From positions 1 to 64,000 of the forward strand of contig NZ_JVEE01000025.1 in assembly GCF_001073155.1 (NCBI RefSeq): DNA of 64,000 bases, in the 5' to 3' direction. Below, one piece after another: positions 52,978 to 63,913 of this stretch. The position numbers and the translations under genes are program-made. This DNA comes from Streptococcus parasanguinis. Lineage in GTDB: Bacteria; Bacillota; Bacilli; Lactobacillales; Streptococcaceae. A model generated the notes under the pieces. That model searched no databases, was not told where the DNA came from, and was given only the letters and a program-made list of their open reading frames with translations. Position 1 is the first letter of the stretch; each line of letters starts with the position of its first letter.

Positions 52978-55059
52978 ATGGCACGCGAATTTTCACTTGA
53001 AAAAACTCGTAATATCGGTATCATGGCTCACGTCGATGCTGGTAAAACAACTACAACTGAGCGTATCCTTTACTACACTGGTAAGATTCACAAAATTGGT
53101 GAAACTCACGAAGGTGCGTCACAAATGGACTGGATGGAGCAAGAGCAAGAACGTGGTATCACTATCACATCTGCCGCTACAACAGCTCAATGGAAAGACA
53201 CTCGTGTAAACATCATCGACACACCAGGACACGTGGACTTCACTATCGAAGTTCAACGTTCACTCCGCGTTTTGGACGGTGCTGTAACCGTTCTTGACTC
53301 ACAATCAGGTGTTGAGCCTCAAACTGAAACAGTTTGGCGTCAAGCAACTGAATACGGAGTTCCACGTATCGTATTCGCAAACAAGATGGATAAAATCGGT
53401 GCTGACTTCCTTTACTCAGTAAGCACACTTCATGACCGTCTTCAAGCAAACGCTCACCCAATTCAATTGCCAATCGGTGCTGAAGATGACTTCCGCGGAA
53501 TCATTGACTTGATCAAGATGAAAGCTGAAATCTATACGAACGACCTTGGTACAGATATCCTTGAAGAAGATATTCCAGCTGAATACCTTGAACAAGCTCA
53601 AGAATACCGTGAAAAATTGGTTGAAGCAGTTGCTGAAACTGATGAAGACTTGATGATGAAATACCTTGAAGGGGAAGAAATCACAAACGAAGAATTGAAA
53701 GCTGGTATCCGTAAAGCAACAATCAACGTTGAATTCTACCCAGTACTTTGTGGTTCTGCCTTCAAGAACAAAGGGGTTCAATTGATGTTGGATGCAGTCC
53801 TTGACTACCTTCCAAGCCCACTTGATATCCCTGCAATCAAGGGTGTAAACCCAGATACAGATGAAGAAGAAGAACGTCCAGCATCTGATGAAGAGCCATT
53901 TGCAGCTCTTGCCTTCAAGATCATGACTGACCCATTTGTAGGTCGTTTGACATTCTTCCGTGTTTATTCAGGTGTCTTGAACTCAGGTTCATACGTATTG
54001 AACACTTCTAAAGGTAAACGTGAACGTATCGGACGTATCCTTCAAATGCACGCCAACACTCGTAAAGAAATCGAAACAGTTTACTCTGGAGATATCGCTG
54101 CTGCCGTTGGTTTGAAAGATACAACAACTGGTGACTCATTGACAGATGAAAAAGCAAAAATCATCCTTGAATCAATCGAAGTTCCAGAACCAGTTATCCA
54201 ATTGATGGTTGAGCCTAAATCTAAAGCAGACCAAGACAAGATGGGTATCGCCCTTCAAAAATTGGCTGAAGAAGATCCAACATTCCGCGTTGAAACAAAC
54301 CCTGAAACTGGTGAAACAGTTATCTCTGGTATGGGTGAGTTGCACTTGGATGTCCTTGTTGACCGTATGAAACGTGAATTCAAGGTTGAAGCTAACGTTG
54401 GTGCCCCTCAAGTATCTTACCGTGAAACATTCCGCGCTTCTACACAAGCACGTGGATTCTTCAAACGTCAATCTGGTGGTAAAGGTCAGTTTGGTGATGT
54501 TTGGATCGAATTTACTCCAAACGAAGAAGGTAAAGGATTCGAGTTCGAAAATGCGATCGTCGGTGGTGTGGTTCCACGTGAATTCATCCCTGCAGTAGAA
54601 AAAGGACTTCAAGAATCTATGGCGAACGGTGTTCTTGCTGGTTACCCGATGGTTGACGTGAAAGCTAAGCTTTACGATGGTTCATACCACGATGTCGACT
54701 CATCTGAAACTGCCTTCAAGATCGCTGCATCTCTTGCACTTAAAGAAGCTGCTAAGACTGCACAACCAGCTATCCTTGAACCAATGATGCTTGTAACCAT
54801 CACAGTTCCTGAAGAAAACCTTGGGGATGTTATGGGTCACGTAACTGCTCGTCGTGGACGTGTAGATGGTATGGAAGCACACGGTGCAAGCCAAATCGTT
54901 CGTGCTTATGTGCCACTTGCTGAAATGTTCGGTTACGCTACTGTCCTTCGTTCTGCAACTCAAGGACGTGGTACCTTCATGATGGTATTTGACCACTACG
55001 AAGATGTACCAAAATCAGTACAAGAAGAAATCATTAAAAAAGCTAAAGGTGAAGCTTAA
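52978..55059 (+). CDS. fusA: Elongation factor G
   Basis: The 693-residue translocase GTPase has G1 [10 protein letters not shown]3 DTPGHVDF and G4 NKMDKIGA, followed by domains II-V at full length. AGGAG precedes the ATG. It has its own promoter here rather than depending only on the rpsL promoter. Confidence 0.98.
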   Translation: MAREFSLEKTRNIGIMAHVDAGKTTTTERILYYTGKIHKIGETHEGASQMDWMEQEQERGITITSAATTAQWKDTRVNIIDTPGHVDFTIEVQRSLRVLDGAVTVLDSQSGVEPQTETVWRQATEYGVPRIVFANKMDKIGADFLYSVSTLHDRLQANAHPIQLPIGAEDDFRGIIDLIKMKAEIYTNDLGTDILEEDIPAEYLEQAQEYREKLVEAVAETDEDLMMKYLEGEEITNEELKAGIRKATINVEFYPVLCGSAFKNKGVQLMLDAVLDYLPSPLDIPAIKGVNPDTDEEEERPASDEEPFAALAFKIMTDPFVGRLTFFRVYSGVLNSGSYVLNTSKGKRERIGRILQMHANTRKEIETVYSGDIAAAVGLKDTTTGDSLTDEKAKIILESIEVPEPVIQLMVEPKSKADQDKMGIALQKLAEEDPTFRVETNPETGETVISGMGELHLDVLVDRMKREFKVEANVGAPQVSYRETFRASTQARGFFKRQSGGKGQFGDVWIEFTPNEEGKGFEFENAIVGGVVPREFIPAVEKGLQESMANGVLAGYPMVDVKAKLYDGSYHDVDSSETAFKIAASLALKEAAKTAQPAILEPMMLVTITVPEENLGDVMGHVTARRGRVDGMEAHGASQIVRAYVPLAEMFGYATVLRSATQGRGTFMMVFDHYEDVPKSVQEEIIKKAKGEA

Positions 55060-55067
55060 TTTACCAA

Positions 55068-55106
55068 AGCTGAAAAACTCTTCCCATTCGGGAAGAGTTT
55101 TTCTTT
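55068..55106 (+). terminator. Terminator after fusA
   Basis: AAAAACTCTTCCC-attc-GGGAAGAGTTTTTC is a strong, perfect hairpin. Confidence 0.95.
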
Positions 55107-55215
55107 GTTCCAAAAGTGAGTACAAGTAAAAAAAAGTGCTGATCAGGACTTTGTGAAAAACTTTAATAAAAGAGGTAGTGATCTATGATAAATCTTGCTT
55201 TTCGTGGGGAAATAG

Positions 55216-55244
55216 TTGCTTTTTAATGCAATAAAGTATATAAT
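55216..55244 (+). promoter_or_regulatory. gap promoter
   Basis: TTGCTT (55216-55221), a 17-nt spacer and TATAAT (55239-55244). The leader of about 80 nt ends with AAGGAGG. Confidence 0.85.
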
Positions 55245-55330
55245 AGAGACTGTTAAAAGATGTTTGGCGCTGTGTCAAGTTACTCTTTTCACAAAAAAAT
55301 TTTTTGATTTTCATAAGGAGGAAATCACGA

Positions 55331-56341
55331 ATGGTAGTTAAAGTTGGTATTAACGGTTTCGGTCGTATCGGACGTCTTGCTTTCCGTCGTATCCAAAACG
55401 TAGAAGGTGTTGAAGTTACACGCATCAACGACCTTACAGATCCAGTTATGCTTGCACACTTGTTGAAATACGATACAACTCAAGGTCGTTTCGACGGTAC
55501 TGTGGAAGTTAAAGAAGGTGGATTCGAAGTTAACGGTAAATTCATTAAAGTTTCCGCTGAACGCGATCCAGAACAAATCGACTGGGCTAACGACGGTGTA
55601 GAAATCGTTCTTGAAGCAACTGGTTTCTTTGCTACTAAAGCAGCTGCTGAAAAACACTTGCATGCTGGTGGTGCTAAGAAAGTTGTTATCACTGCTCCTG
55701 GTGGATCAGATGTTAAAACAGTCGTATTTAACACTAACCACGATATTCTTGATGGTACTGAAACAGTTATCTCAGGTGCTTCATGTACCACAAACTGCTT
55801 GGCTCCAATGGCTAAAGCTCTTCAAGATAACTTCGGTGTTGTTGAAGGATTGATGACTACTATCCACGCTTACACTGGTGACCAAATGATCCTTGACGGT
55901 CCACACCGTAAAGGTGACCTTCGTCGTGCACGCGCTGGTGCTGCTAACATCGTTCCTAACTCAACTGGTGCTGCTAAAGCAATCGGTTTGGTTATCCCTG
56001 AATTGAACGGTAAATTGGACGGAGCTGCACAACGTGTTCCTGTTCCAACTGGATCAGTTACTGAATTGGTAGTTGTTCTTGACAAGAACGTTACTGTTGA
56101 TGAAGTGAACGCAGCTATGAAAGCAGCTTCAAACGAATCATACGGTTACACTGAAGATCCAATCGTTTCTTCAGACGTTGTAGGTATGTCTTACGGATCA
56201 TTGTTTGACGCAACTCAAACTAAAGTTATTGACGTTGACGGTAAACAATTGGTTAAAGTTGTTTCATGGTATGACAACGAAATGTCTTACACTGCACAAC
56301 TTGTTCGTACTCTTGAATACTTCGCAAAAATTGCTAAATAA
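55331..56341 (+). CDS. gap: Glyceraldehyde-3-phosphate dehydrogenase
   Basis: The 336-residue glycolytic enzyme oxidises glyceraldehyde-3-phosphate with NAD+ and phosphate. [14 protein letters not shown] is the NAD site, and SCTTNCLAP contains the catalytic Cys. The ATG at 55331 ([11 protein letters not shown]) follows AAGGAGG by 10 nt; an in-frame ATG at 55304 overlaps that site and is not the start. Codon use is strongly biased, as expected for a very abundant protein. Confidence 0.98.
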   Translation: MVVKVGINGFGRIGRLAFRRIQNVEGVEVTRINDLTDPVMLAHLLKYDTTQGRFDGTVEVKEGGFEVNGKFIKVSAERDPEQIDWANDGVEIVLEATGFFATKAAAEKHLHAGGAKKVVITAPGGSDVKTVVFNTNHDILDGTETVISGASCTTNCLAPMAKALQDNFGVVEGLMTTIHAYTGDQMILDGPHRKGDLRRARAGAANIVPNSTGAAKAIGLVIPELNGKLDGAAQRVPVPTGSVTELVVVLDKNVTVDEVNAAMKAASNESYGYTEDPIVSSDVVGMSYGSLFDATQTKVIDVDGKQLVKVVSWYDNEMSYTAQLVRTLEYFAKIAK

Positions 56342-56354
56342 TTCATGCGTATGA

Positions 56355-56384
56355 TGAGAGGAGGGAAACCTCCTCTTTTTTTGT
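56355..56384 (+). terminator. Terminator after gap
   Basis: AGAGGAGG-gaaa-CCTCCTCT followed by seven T. Confidence 0.95.
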
Positions 56385-56519
56385 ACTTATGGAGATACAA
56401 ATCATGCAAAGTATAGGGAATCCAGCTCAATAAGAGGTGAAATCATCGAATTTTTCTACCTCTTTTACAGCTTTTGTGATATAATTATCATGTATTAAAA
56501 AAAGAAGGAGTCATATCTA

Positions 56520-57719
56520 ATGGCAAAATTGACTGTTAAAGACGTTGACTTGAAAGGGAAAAAAGTTCTCGTTCGTGTTGACTTCAACGTTCCTGTAAAA
56601 GACGGCGTGATCACTAACGATAACCGTATCACTGCAGCTCTTCCAACTATCAAGTACATCCTTGAACAAGGTGGACGTGCAATCCTCTTCTCTCACCTTG
56701 GACGTGTAAAAGAAGAAGCAGATAAAGAAGGTAAATCACTTGCTCCTGTAGCTGCTGACTTGGCTGCTAAATTGGGTCAAGAAGTTAAATTTATCCCAGG
56801 TGTTACACGTGGTGCTGAATTGGAAGCAGCTGTTAACGCTCTTGAAGATGGACAAGTTCTCTTGGTTGAAAACACTCGTTTCGAAGATGTTGACGGCAAG
56901 AAAGAATCTAAAAACGATCCTGAACTTGGTAAATACTGGGCATCACTTGGAGATGGTATCTTCGTAAACGATGCATTTGGTACTGCTCACCGTGCACACG
57001 CATCTAACGTTGGTATCTCAGCAAACGTTGAAAAAGCTGTTGCTGGTTTCCTTCTTGAAAACGAAATTGCTTACATCAAAGAAGCAGTTGAAGCTCCAGA
57101 ACGTCCATTCGTAGCCATCCTTGGTGGTTCAAAAGTTTCAGACAAGATCGGTGTTATCGAAAACTTGCTTGAAAAAGCTGATAAAGTTCTTATCGGTGGT
57201 GGGATGACTTACACATTCTACAAAGCACAAGGTATCGAAATCGGTAACTCACTTGTAGAAGAAGACAAATTGGATGTGGCGAAAGCTCTTCTTGAAAAAT
57301 CAAACGGTAAATTGATCTTGCCAGTTGACTCAAAAGAAGCGAACGCATTTGCTGACTACACTGAAGTGAAAGACACTGAAGGTGAAGCAGTTGACCCAGG
57401 ATTCCTTGGTTTGGATATCGGTCCTAAATCAATCGCTAAATTCGACCAAGAATTGACTGGTGCGAAAACAGTTGTATGGAACGGACCTATGGGTGTATTT
57501 GAAAACCCTGACTTCCAAGCTGGTACAATCGGTGTGATGGACGCTATCGTGAAACAACCAGGCGTTAAATCAATCATCGGTGGTGGTGACTCAGCAGCTG
57601 CTGCGATCAACCTTGGACGTGCAGACAAATTCTCATGGATCTCTACTGGTGGTGGTGCTTCTATGGAACTCCTTGAAGGTAAAGAACTTCCAGGATTGGC
57701 TGCTCTTACAGACAAATAA
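56520..57719 (+). CDS. pgk: Phosphoglycerate kinase
   Basis: The 399-residue enzyme makes ATP from 1,3-bisphosphoglycerate. RVDFNVP near the N-terminus, GGSKVSDK and the C-terminal GGGDSAAA and [13 protein letters not shown] regions are all present. AGAAGGAG precedes the ATG. A hairpin AAGAGGT/ACCTCTT lies in the upstream region (56431-56465). An R1 repeat follows the stop codon. Confidence 0.98.
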   Translation: MAKLTVKDVDLKGKKVLVRVDFNVPVKDGVITNDNRITAALPTIKYILEQGGRAILFSHLGRVKEEADKEGKSLAPVAADLAAKLGQEVKFIPGVTRGAELEAAVNALEDGQVLLVENTRFEDVDGKKESKNDPELGKYWASLGDGIFVNDAFGTAHRAHASNVGISANVEKAVAGFLLENEIAYIKEAVEAPERPFVAILGGSKVSDKIGVIENLLEKADKVLIGGGMTYTFYKAQGIEIGNSLVEEDKLDVAKALLEKSNGKLILPVDSKEANAFADYTEVKDTEGEAVDPGFLGLDIGPKSIAKFDQELTGAKTVVWNGPMGVFENPDFQAGTIGVMDAIVKQPGVKSIIGGGDSAAAAINLGRADKFSWISTGGGASMELLEGKELPGLAALTDK

Positions 57720-57731
57720 TCTAAATAGAAT

Positions 57732-57916
57732 GAAAGAGGCTGGGACAAAAGTCCTAGCCTCTCAATTATTTTTGGATTGTTGAGCAAGACGCAGTGGTTG
57801 AGTGGGCTCTACTACGCTGATTTCATCAGCTTTTATAGCCCTACTCAACTGTGCGGAGGTGGGACGACGAAATTGAATTCTAACGAATTACCGATTTCTG
57901 TCCCACTCTCTTTTTT
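57732..57916 (-). repeat. Intergenic repeat R1, copy C
   Basis: A complete copy, inverted relative to copy B, starts 13 nt after pgk. Its first stem (GAGGCTGGGAC/GTCCTAGCCTC) is a possible pgk terminator. It differs from copies B and D by a few substitutions, mostly outside stems. Confidence 0.92.
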
Positions 57917-57987
57917 CTTTCTATTGATATCTGTTCTCTCCTTTCTGAAAATATGGTAGAATAATAGAAATAGAAAGATAGGTGACC

Positions 57988-58521
57988 ATGGATTACTTTA
58001 AACGACACAAATTTGATTGGTCCAAATTCCGTTTGGGGATGAGAACCTTTAAAACAGGGATTGCCGTTTTTATTGTGCTACTTATTTTTGGAATATTTGG
58101 CTGGCGCGGTCTTCAGATCGGGACCTTGACAGCTGTTTTTAGTTTGAGGGAAGACTTTGATAAGAGTGTCCACTTTGGGGCTTCGCGTGTCATGGGCAAC
58201 AGTATCGGAGGTTTTTATGCCGTATTGTTCTTCCTTTTAAAAACGCTCTTTCATGGGGCGTATTGGGTGACTCTTATTTTTGTACCCATTGCGACCATGT
58301 TAACCATTATGACAAATGTCGCTATGAATAACAAAGCAGGAATTATCGGAGGAGTTTCGGCAATGCTGATCATTACCCTCTCGATTCCTAACGGTGAAAC
58401 CTTCTTGTATGTTTTTGCCCGAATATTTGAGACCTTTATTGGCGTTTTCGTTGCGATTTTGGTCAATTCGGATGTGGATCGCATTCGCGATTTTCTCAAG
58501 AAACACAAAAAACCTATGTAA
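57988..58521 (+). CDS. FUSC/aromatic-acid-exporter-like membrane protein
   Basis: The 177-residue protein has about four or five helices and starts with a basic cytoplasmic tail. It resembles the ArAE_1/DUF939 membrane family (for example GMRTFKTGIAVFIVLL and PNGETFLYVFARIFETFIGV). The substrate is unknown. AGG 7 nt upstream supports the ATG at 57988 over GTG 57982. It sits between pgk and glnR as in other streptococci; its stop codon lies inside the GlnR operator. Confidence 0.75.
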   Translation: MDYFKRHKFDWSKFRLGMRTFKTGIAVFIVLLIFGIFGWRGLQIGTLTAVFSLREDFDKSVHFGASRVMGNSIGGFYAVLFFLLKTLFHGAYWVTLIFVPIATMLTIMTNVAMNNKAGIIGGVSAMLIITLSIPNGETFLYVFARIFETFIGVFVAILVNSDVDRIRDFLKKHKKPM

Positions 58522-58534
58522 GATTATGTAACAT
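58516..58534 (+). promoter_or_regulatory. GlnR operator
   Basis: ATGTAA-GATTATG-TAACAT matches the GlnR/TnrA consensus ATGTNA-N7-TNACAT at every defined base. It overlaps the stop codon of the preceding gene and ends 6 nt before the glnR -35 box. Confidence 0.93.
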
Positions 58535-58540
58535 TTAATC

Positions 58541-58568
58541 TTGACATAGATTTTTTTTTCGATATAAT
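58541..58568 (+). promoter_or_regulatory. glnR-glnA promoter
   Basis: TTGACA (58541-58546), a 16-nt spacer rich in T, and TATAAT (58563-58568). Confidence 0.92.
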
Positions 58569-58588
58569 AGAATAGAAAGAGGAATGGT

Positions 58589-58948
58589 ATGAAGGAAAAG
58601 GAATTACGACGCTCGCTGGCAGTCTTTCCGATTGGAAGTGTTATGAAGCTGACCGACTTGACAGCTCGCCAGATTCGTTATTATGAAGATCAGGGATTGA
58701 TTTCTCCTGATCGGACAGAAGGCAATCGCCGCATGTATTCGTTGGACGATATGGACCGCCTGCTTGAGATCAAAGATTATATCTCAGATGGCTTCAATAT
58801 TGCGGATATTAAGAAGAAATATGCGGAAAAAGAGCAAGAGCAAACCAAGGTTGTCAGTCAAGAAGAGATCCGTAAGGCTCTTCATCGTGACATTATTCAG
58901 CAAAGTCGCTTCACATCTTCCCCATCGCCATATGGTCAATTTCGTTGA
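58589..58948 (+). CDS. glnR: MerR-family nitrogen regulator GlnR
   Basis: The 119-residue repressor has an N-terminal MerR helix-turn-helix (about 15-80, TARQIRYYEDQGLISPDRTEGNRRMYSLDD) and a short C-terminal tail that senses glutamine-bound GlnA. It represses its own operon through the operator at 58516-58534. It is followed by glnA after 39 nt. Confidence 0.96.
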   Translation: MKEKELRRSLAVFPIGSVMKLTDLTARQIRYYEDQGLISPDRTEGNRRMYSLDDMDRLLEIKDYISDGFNIADIKKKYAEKEQEQTKVVSQEEIRKALHRDIIQQSRFTSSPSPYGQFR

Positions 58949-58987
58949 TCATTTCATAAGCTTGTAATCTATTTTAAGGAGACAAAA

Positions 58988-60334
58988 ATGTCAATTACTG
59001 CTGCAGATATTCGCCGTGAAGTAAAAGAAAAAAATGTTACTTTTATTCGCTTGATGTTCTCTGATATTTTGGGAACCATGAAGAACGTCGAAATTCCAGC
59101 TACCGATGAGCAACTGGACAAGGTTCTTTCAAACAAAGCCATGTTTGATGGTTCTTCTATCGAAGGATTTGTCCGTATCAACGAGTCAGATATGTATCTT
59201 TACCCAGATTTGGATACATGGACAGTCTTCCCTTGGGGAGATGAAAATGGTAGCGTAGCTGGCTTGATCTGTGATGTCTATACGACAGAAGGAGAACCAT
59301 TTGCAGGAGACCCACGTGGCAACTTGAAACGGGCCCTTCGTCATATGGAAGAACTTGGCTTCAAATCCTTTAACCTTGGACCAGAACCAGAATTCTTCCT
59401 CTTTAAGTTGGACGAAAATGGAGATCCAACTCTGGAAGTAAACGACAAAGGTGGCTATTTTGACTTGGCTCCAACAGATCTTGCAGATAATACTCGTCGT
59501 GAAATCGTAAATGTCTTGACCAAGATGGGTTTTGAAGTAGAAGCCAGTCACCACGAAGTAGCCGTTGGTCAGCATGAAATCGACTTTAAGTATGACGAAG
59601 TGCTCCGCGCTTGTGACAAGATCCAAATCTTTAAACTCGTTGTGAAGACTATCGCTCGTAAACACGGCTTGTATGCAACCTTTATGGCCAAACCAAAATT
59701 TGGAATTGCCGGATCAGGTATGCACTGTAATATGTCTCTCTTTGACCAAGATGGCAACAATGCCTTCTTTGATCCAGAAGATCCAAAGGGCATGCAATTG
59801 TCAGAAACAGCTTATCACTTCTTGGGTGGCTTGATCAAGCATGCATATAACTTTACAGCGGTGACAAACCCAACCGTCAACTCTTATAAACGTTTGGTTC
59901 CTGGATATGAAGCACCTGTTTATATCGCTTGGGCAGGTCGCAACCGTTCCCCATTGGTACGTGTGCCAGCATCACGTGGTATGGGAACTCGTTTAGAATT
60001 GCGTTCCGTAGACCCAATGGCTAATCCTTATGTAGCCTTGGCAGTCTTGCTTGAAGTTGGCCTTCACGGGATTGAAAATAAAATCGAAGCACCTGCTCCG
60101 ATCGAAGAAAATATCTATGTGATGACACCGGAAGAACGTAGAGCAGCTGGAATCACAGATCTCCCTTCTACCCTTCACAATGCTTTGAAAGCCTTGACAG
60201 AAGACGAAGTGGTGAAAGCTGCTTTGGGTGAACATATTTACACCAGCTTCCTTGAAGCCAAACGAATCGAATGGGCAAGCTATGCGACCTTCGTATCCCA
60301 ATGGGAAGTAGACAACTATTTAGATCTTTATTAA
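58988..60334 (+). CDS. glnA: Glutamine synthetase, type I
   Basis: The 448-residue GSI-alpha enzyme makes glutamine from glutamate, ammonia and ATP. Motifs include [10 protein letters not shown], the ATP-binding [17 protein letters not shown], and [13 protein letters not shown]. The adenylylation-site segment of GSI-beta is absent, as in Firmicutes. AAGGAGA precedes the ATG. An R1 repeat follows. Confidence 0.97.
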   Translation: MSITAADIRREVKEKNVTFIRLMFSDILGTMKNVEIPATDEQLDKVLSNKAMFDGSSIEGFVRINESDMYLYPDLDTWTVFPWGDENGSVAGLICDVYTTEGEPFAGDPRGNLKRALRHMEELGFKSFNLGPEPEFFLFKLDENGDPTLEVNDKGGYFDLAPTDLADNTRREIVNVLTKMGFEVEASHHEVAVGQHEIDFKYDEVLRACDKIQIFKLVVKTIARKHGLYATFMAKPKFGIAGSGMHCNMSLFDQDGNNAFFDPEDPKGMQLSETAYHFLGGLIKHAYNFTAVTNPTVNSYKRLVPGYEAPVYIAWAGRNRSPLVRVPASRGMGTRLELRSVDPMANPYVALAVLLEVGLHGIENKIEAPAPIEENIYVMTPEERRAAGITDLPSTLHNALKALTEDEVVKAALGEHIYTSFLEAKRIEWASYATFVSQWEVDNYLDLY

Positions 60335-60346
60335 GAAACAAGAGTA

Positions 60347-60528
60347 AAGAGGCTAGGACACAAGTCCTAGCCTCTCAATTATTTTTGGCTTGTCGAGCAA
60401 GACGCAGTGGTTGAGTGGGCTCTACTACGCTGATTTCATCAGCTTTTACAGCCCTACTCAACTGTGCGGAGGTGGGACGACGAAATCGAATTCTAACGAA
60501 TTACCGATTTCTGTCCCACTCTCTTTTT
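60347..60528 (-). repeat. Intergenic repeat R1, copy D
   Basis: A complete copy starts 12 nt after glnA and is nearly identical to copy C. All three stems are kept. It separates glnA from the convergent rnjA. Confidence 0.92.
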
Positions 60529-60548
60529 GATCCTCAAAAAGTCACTAT

Positions 60549-60588
60549 AAAACCAGTTGAAACAGAGGTTTCAACTGGTTGTTTTTTT
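60549..60588. terminator. Terminator between glnA and rnjA
   Basis: AACCAGTTGAAAC-agag-GTTTCAACTGGTT is a perfect stem of 13 bp followed by T-rich sequence to the right and moderately T-rich sequence leftward. Confidence 0.88.
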
Positions 60589-62269
60589 AATTTTCGTCAT
60601 CTGGTGTGAGAATCATTGGGATAATGATAGGTTCACGTTCCGTGCTCTCGTATAAGAATGGGCGGAGGGCATTAACAATCGCACCATTGACGGTTTGGAT
60701 ATTGGCATCTTTGTTCTTCAAGGCGATGCGAATTGCATTGAAGAGGATGCGTTGGCTTTCACGGATCAGATCTCCTGATTCACGCATGTAGATAAAACCA
60801 CGGCTCAAGATGTCTGGTCCAGCCAGGATCATCTTCGATTTGAAGTCAACAGTCGCAACAGCAAGCACGACACCGTCTTCGGAAAGGTCTCTCCGGTCAC
60901 GAAGGACAGCAGCCCCGATTTCACCGATACGGTTTCCATCGACATAGATATCTTGAGCATTGAAGCTTCCTGCGATCCGAGCAGAGTTAGCTGTAAGAGC
61001 GAGGACATCACCATTACTCATGATGAAGATATTGTCTTTTTCTACTCCACAATCACGCGCGAGTCCTGCGTGGATCTTCTGCATCCGGTATTCACCATGG
61101 ACAGGCATGAAGTATTTTGGTTTGATCAAGCGGAGCATGAGTTTTTGTTCTTGTTGCCCCCCGTGTCCAGAAGTATGGATATTGTTGATCTTCCCGTGAA
61201 TGACCTCTACACCCGCTTCAGAAATCGTATTGATCAATTTATTCACACTGGTTGTATTTCCAGGAATTGGACTAGAAGAGAAGATCACAGTATCTCCTGG
61301 TTGGAGTTGCACTTGGCGGTGCGTTCCGTTGGCGATCCGAGAGAGGGCTGCCATTGGCTCTCCTTGGCTTCCTGTACACATGATTAGGATTTCATTGGCC
61401 GCATAGTCTTTGATCTCATTTGGCTCGATAATGGTTCCAGCAGGGACCTTGATGTAGCCAAGCTCAATTCCGTTGACGATGGCTTTTTCCATCGAGCGTC
61501 CAAAGACGACGATCTTACGACCGGTCTTAACAGCGGCCTCAGCAGCTTGTTGGAGACGGAAGATATTCGAAGCAAAGGAAGCAAAGATGATGCGCCCATG
61601 GATGCCTTCGATGATCTTCATGATGGATTGGCCAACCACTTTTTCAGAGTTGGTAAAGGTTGGGATTTCCGCGTTGGTTGAGTCTGAGAGCAGGCAGAGA
61701 ACGCCTTCTTCCCCAAGGGCCGCCATACGATGGAGGTCAGCCGGTTCTCCAACAGGTGTGAAGTCAAATTTGAAGTCTCCGGTACAGACAATCTTTCCTT
61801 GAGGGGTGTGAATCACAATCCCTAAAGGTTCTGGAATCGAGTGAGTCGTACGGAAGAAGGTTGCTTTAAGATTTTTAAATTGAAGCTCAGTGTTTTGGTT
61901 GATTTCGTAGAGTTTGGCATCACGAAGAAGACCGTGCTCTTCTAATTTTCCACGGATCAAGGCAAGCGCCAAAGGTCCAGCGTAGATAGGGACATTGGCT
62001 TGCTTCAAAAGGAAAGGAATCCCACCGATGTGGTCTTCGTGTCCGTGGGTAATGAGGACCGCTTTGACACGATCGATATTATCAACGATATAAGAGTAAT
62101 CCGGAATGACATAGTCGATCCCAAGGAGGTCATCTTCTGGAAATTTGATCCCGGCATCGACAATGATGATTTCATCTTGGTATTCGATCCCGTAGGTATT
62201 TTTTCCGATTTCTCCAAGTCCACCAATGGCAAATACACCAACTTCTTCAGGTTTTAAGGTATAAGCCAT
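60587..62269 (-). CDS. rnjA: Ribonuclease J1
   Basis: The 560-residue beta-CASP nuclease is the main 5'-3' exoribonuclease and an endonuclease of Firmicutes. The full metal motif [13 protein letters not shown] is present, with [20 protein letters not shown] and the C-terminal domain complete. It lies 3 nt after rpoY on the same strand. Its inactive-looking partner, RNase J2, is at 31851-33512. Confidence 0.96.
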   Translation of the reverse strand: MAYTLKPEEVGVFAIGGLGEIGKNTYGIEYQDEIIIVDAGIKFPEDDLLGIDYVIPDYSYIVDNIDRVKAVLITHGHEDHIGGIPFLLKQANVPIYAGPLALALIRGKLEEHGLLRDAKLYEINQNTELQFKNLKATFFRTTHSIPEPLGIVIHTPQGKIVCTGDFKFDFTPVGEPADLHRMAALGEEGVLCLLSDSTNAEIPTFTNSEKVVGQSIMKIIEGIHGRIIFASFASNIFRLQQAAEAAVKTGRKIVVFGRSMEKAIVNGIELGYIKVPAGTIIEPNEIKDYAANEILIMCTGSQGEPMAALSRIANGTHRQVQLQPGDTVIFSSSPIPGNTTSVNKLINTISEAGVEVIHGKINNIHTSGHGGQQEQKLMLRLIKPKYFMPVHGEYRMQKIHAGLARDCGVEKDNIFIMSNGDVLALTANSARIAGSFNAQDIYVDGNRIGEIGAAVLRDRRDLSEDGVVLAVATVDFKSKMILAGPDILSRGFIYMRESGDLIRESQRILFNAIRIALKNKDANIQTVNGAIVNALRPFLYESTEREPIIIPMILTPDDEN

Positions 62270-62272
62270 GGA

Positions 62273-62503
62273 TTAGTACTCCGTTAGTTCAAAAGCACCT
62301 GACTCTTTCTCGTAAGCAAGGTGTTGCTCAGAAAGTGGTGTGATAAATTCAATGTTGAAATCTGTGTTTGCTTCAACCAATTGACGAGCTTGGATGCGTC
62401 CTTCGCGTTCATTTGGTGCATCAATATCGAGATAAAGTGCATGCGTGGTTTCACGACGAGGGTTGCGGTCTTTTGTTTCCTGATAAAAAACTTTGTAAAT
62501 CAT
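62273..62503 (-). CDS. rpoY: RNA polymerase epsilon subunit
   Basis: The 76-residue RpoY (DUF1447) is a small Firmicute RNA polymerase subunit. [18 protein letters not shown] and the RIQARQLVE segment are typical. GAAAGGAAA precedes the ATG. Gene order rpoY-rnjA is conserved in Firmicutes. Confidence 0.95.
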   Translation of the reverse strand: MIYKVFYQETKDRNPRRETTHALYLDIDAPNEREGRIQARQLVEANTDFNIEFITPLSEQHLAYEKESGAFELTEY

Positions 62504-62795
62504 GAAGTAATTTTCCTTTCATTATTTCGGTCTATTTGTTAGCTACGAAGGAGTGCAATCACTAGAGTTTCCTACTCGCAGCTAGTGGACCTGATTCGAT
62601 ACAATTAATTATCATTATATCATAAATTTGCCTGTAAGTAAAAGATAGACTGGAAAAGTCAGAGAGGCAAAGGGCTATAATAGAGAAGCTTTTGAGCGGT
62701 TTTGCATAGGAAAATCCTGCGCTCTAGAGGAGAGTTTCGCTGGGATTTGAAGGGAATTTGTAGTATAATATAATCCAGTTCAAGAGGAGTAGGAA
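62504..62795. promoter_or_regulatory. Divergent promoter region of rpoY-rnjA and tsaB
   Basis: Read leftward, TATAAT near 62615 with TTACAG-type -35 sequence serves rpoY. Read rightward, TATAAT near 62765 serves tsaB. ACTAG...CTAGT (62560-62588) can form a hairpin in the rpoY leader. No ORF is supported. Confidence 0.6.
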
Positions 62796-63479
62796 ATGAA
62801 ATTATTAGCATTTGATACCTCGAGTAAGGCTCTTTCTGTAGCGATTTTAGAAGATGAGACTCTACTTGCAGAAACAACATTAACCATTAAAAAGAATCAT
62901 AGTATTACCTTGATGCCGGTCATCGATTTTTTGATGCAACAAATCGACTTGACACCCAAGGATTTGGATCGTATCGTGGTGGCAGAAGGTCCTGGGAGCT
63001 ACACTGGACTGCGCATTGCGGTCGCAACCGCAAAGACCTTGGCTCATACTTTAGGGATTGAATTGGTCGGGGTTTCGAGCCTCTTAGCCCTAGTGCCAGA
63101 TGATCTAGAAGGTTTGGTAGTGCCTATCATGGATGCCCGTCGGAACAACGTTTATGCAGGTTTTTACCAAGATGATCAGCTGGTCGCACCAGAAGGACAT
63201 TTTCCATTTGAGGAAGTCCTAGAGCGTGCAGCGACGAGTGAGCAGGTCACCTTTGTCGGAGAAGTCACTGCCTTTAAGGAACAGATTGCCTCTAGCCTGC
63301 CAAGGGCTACTTACTATGAAACCTTGCCAGATGCAGTGAAAATCGGACGTCTCGGTCTCAAACAAGCGCCTGCTAACCTCCATGATTTTGTTCCTCATTA
63401 TCTCAAACGGGTCGAGGCAGAGGAGAATTGGCTCAAAGACCACACGGAAACAACGACCTCTTACATCAAGCGTCTATGA
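62796..63479 (+). CDS. tsaB: tRNA threonylcarbamoyladenosine biosynthesis protein TsaB
   Basis: The 227-residue ASKHA-fold protein is the partner of TsaD in t6A37 synthesis. The N-terminal LLAFDTSSKALSVAIL and GPGSYTGLRIAVATAKTLA motifs are clear. It overlaps the rimI start and forms an operon with rimI and tsaD. Confidence 0.95.
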   Translation: MKLLAFDTSSKALSVAILEDETLLAETTLTIKKNHSITLMPVIDFLMQQIDLTPKDLDRIVVAEGPGSYTGLRIAVATAKTLAHTLGIELVGVSSLLALVPDDLEGLVVPIMDARRNNVYAGFYQDDQLVAPEGHFPFEEVLERAATSEQVTFVGEVTAFKEQIASSLPRATYYETLPDAVKIGRLGLKQAPANLHDFVPHYLKRVEAEENWLKDHTETTTSYIKRL

Positions 63480-63913
63480 TGAAAGGAACAATCAGGAAAG
63501 GGAGCATCCAGGATGCGGCCGCCATTCTCGCTGTGATGGAAGATGTCTATGAAGCTAGTCCCTGGAAGTTGGAGCAGATTGAAGCTGATTTAGAGCAGGA
63601 ATCGACCTCCTATTTCCTAGCTGTGGATGAGGGGCAAGTCCTTGGATTTGTCGCCATTCAAGAGACTCTCTATGAAGCAGAGGTACTACAGATTGCGGTC
63701 AAGCGCGCCTTTCAAGGCCAAGGCTTAGCTCAGCAGTTACTCGCGCAGTTGCCGGGCCAAAAAGAAATTTTCTTAGAAGTGCGCGTGTCCAATCAACCGG
63801 CCCAAGGCCTATACAAAAAAATGCATTTTGAAGAAATTGCACGGAGGAAAAACTACTATCACGATCCCATAGAGGATGCTGTGATCATGAAGAGGAACCC
63901 GAATGAAAGATAG
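63476..63913 (+). CDS. rimI: Ribosomal protein S18-alanine N-acetyltransferase
   Basis: The 145-residue GNAT enzyme has the acetyl-CoA site [12 protein letters not shown] and the C-terminal [12 protein letters not shown] typical of RimI. Two adjacent ATGs (63476 and 63479) overlap the tsaB stop; neither has a strong ribosome binding site, so coupling is likely and the start is uncertain by one codon. Confidence 0.9.
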   Translation: MMKGTIRKGSIQDAAAILAVMEDVYEASPWKLEQIEADLEQESTSYFLAVDEGQVLGFVAIQETLYEAEVLQIAVKRAFQGQGLAQQLLAQLPGQKEIFLEVRVSNQPAQGLYKKMHFEEIARRKNYYHDPIEDAVIMKRNPNER

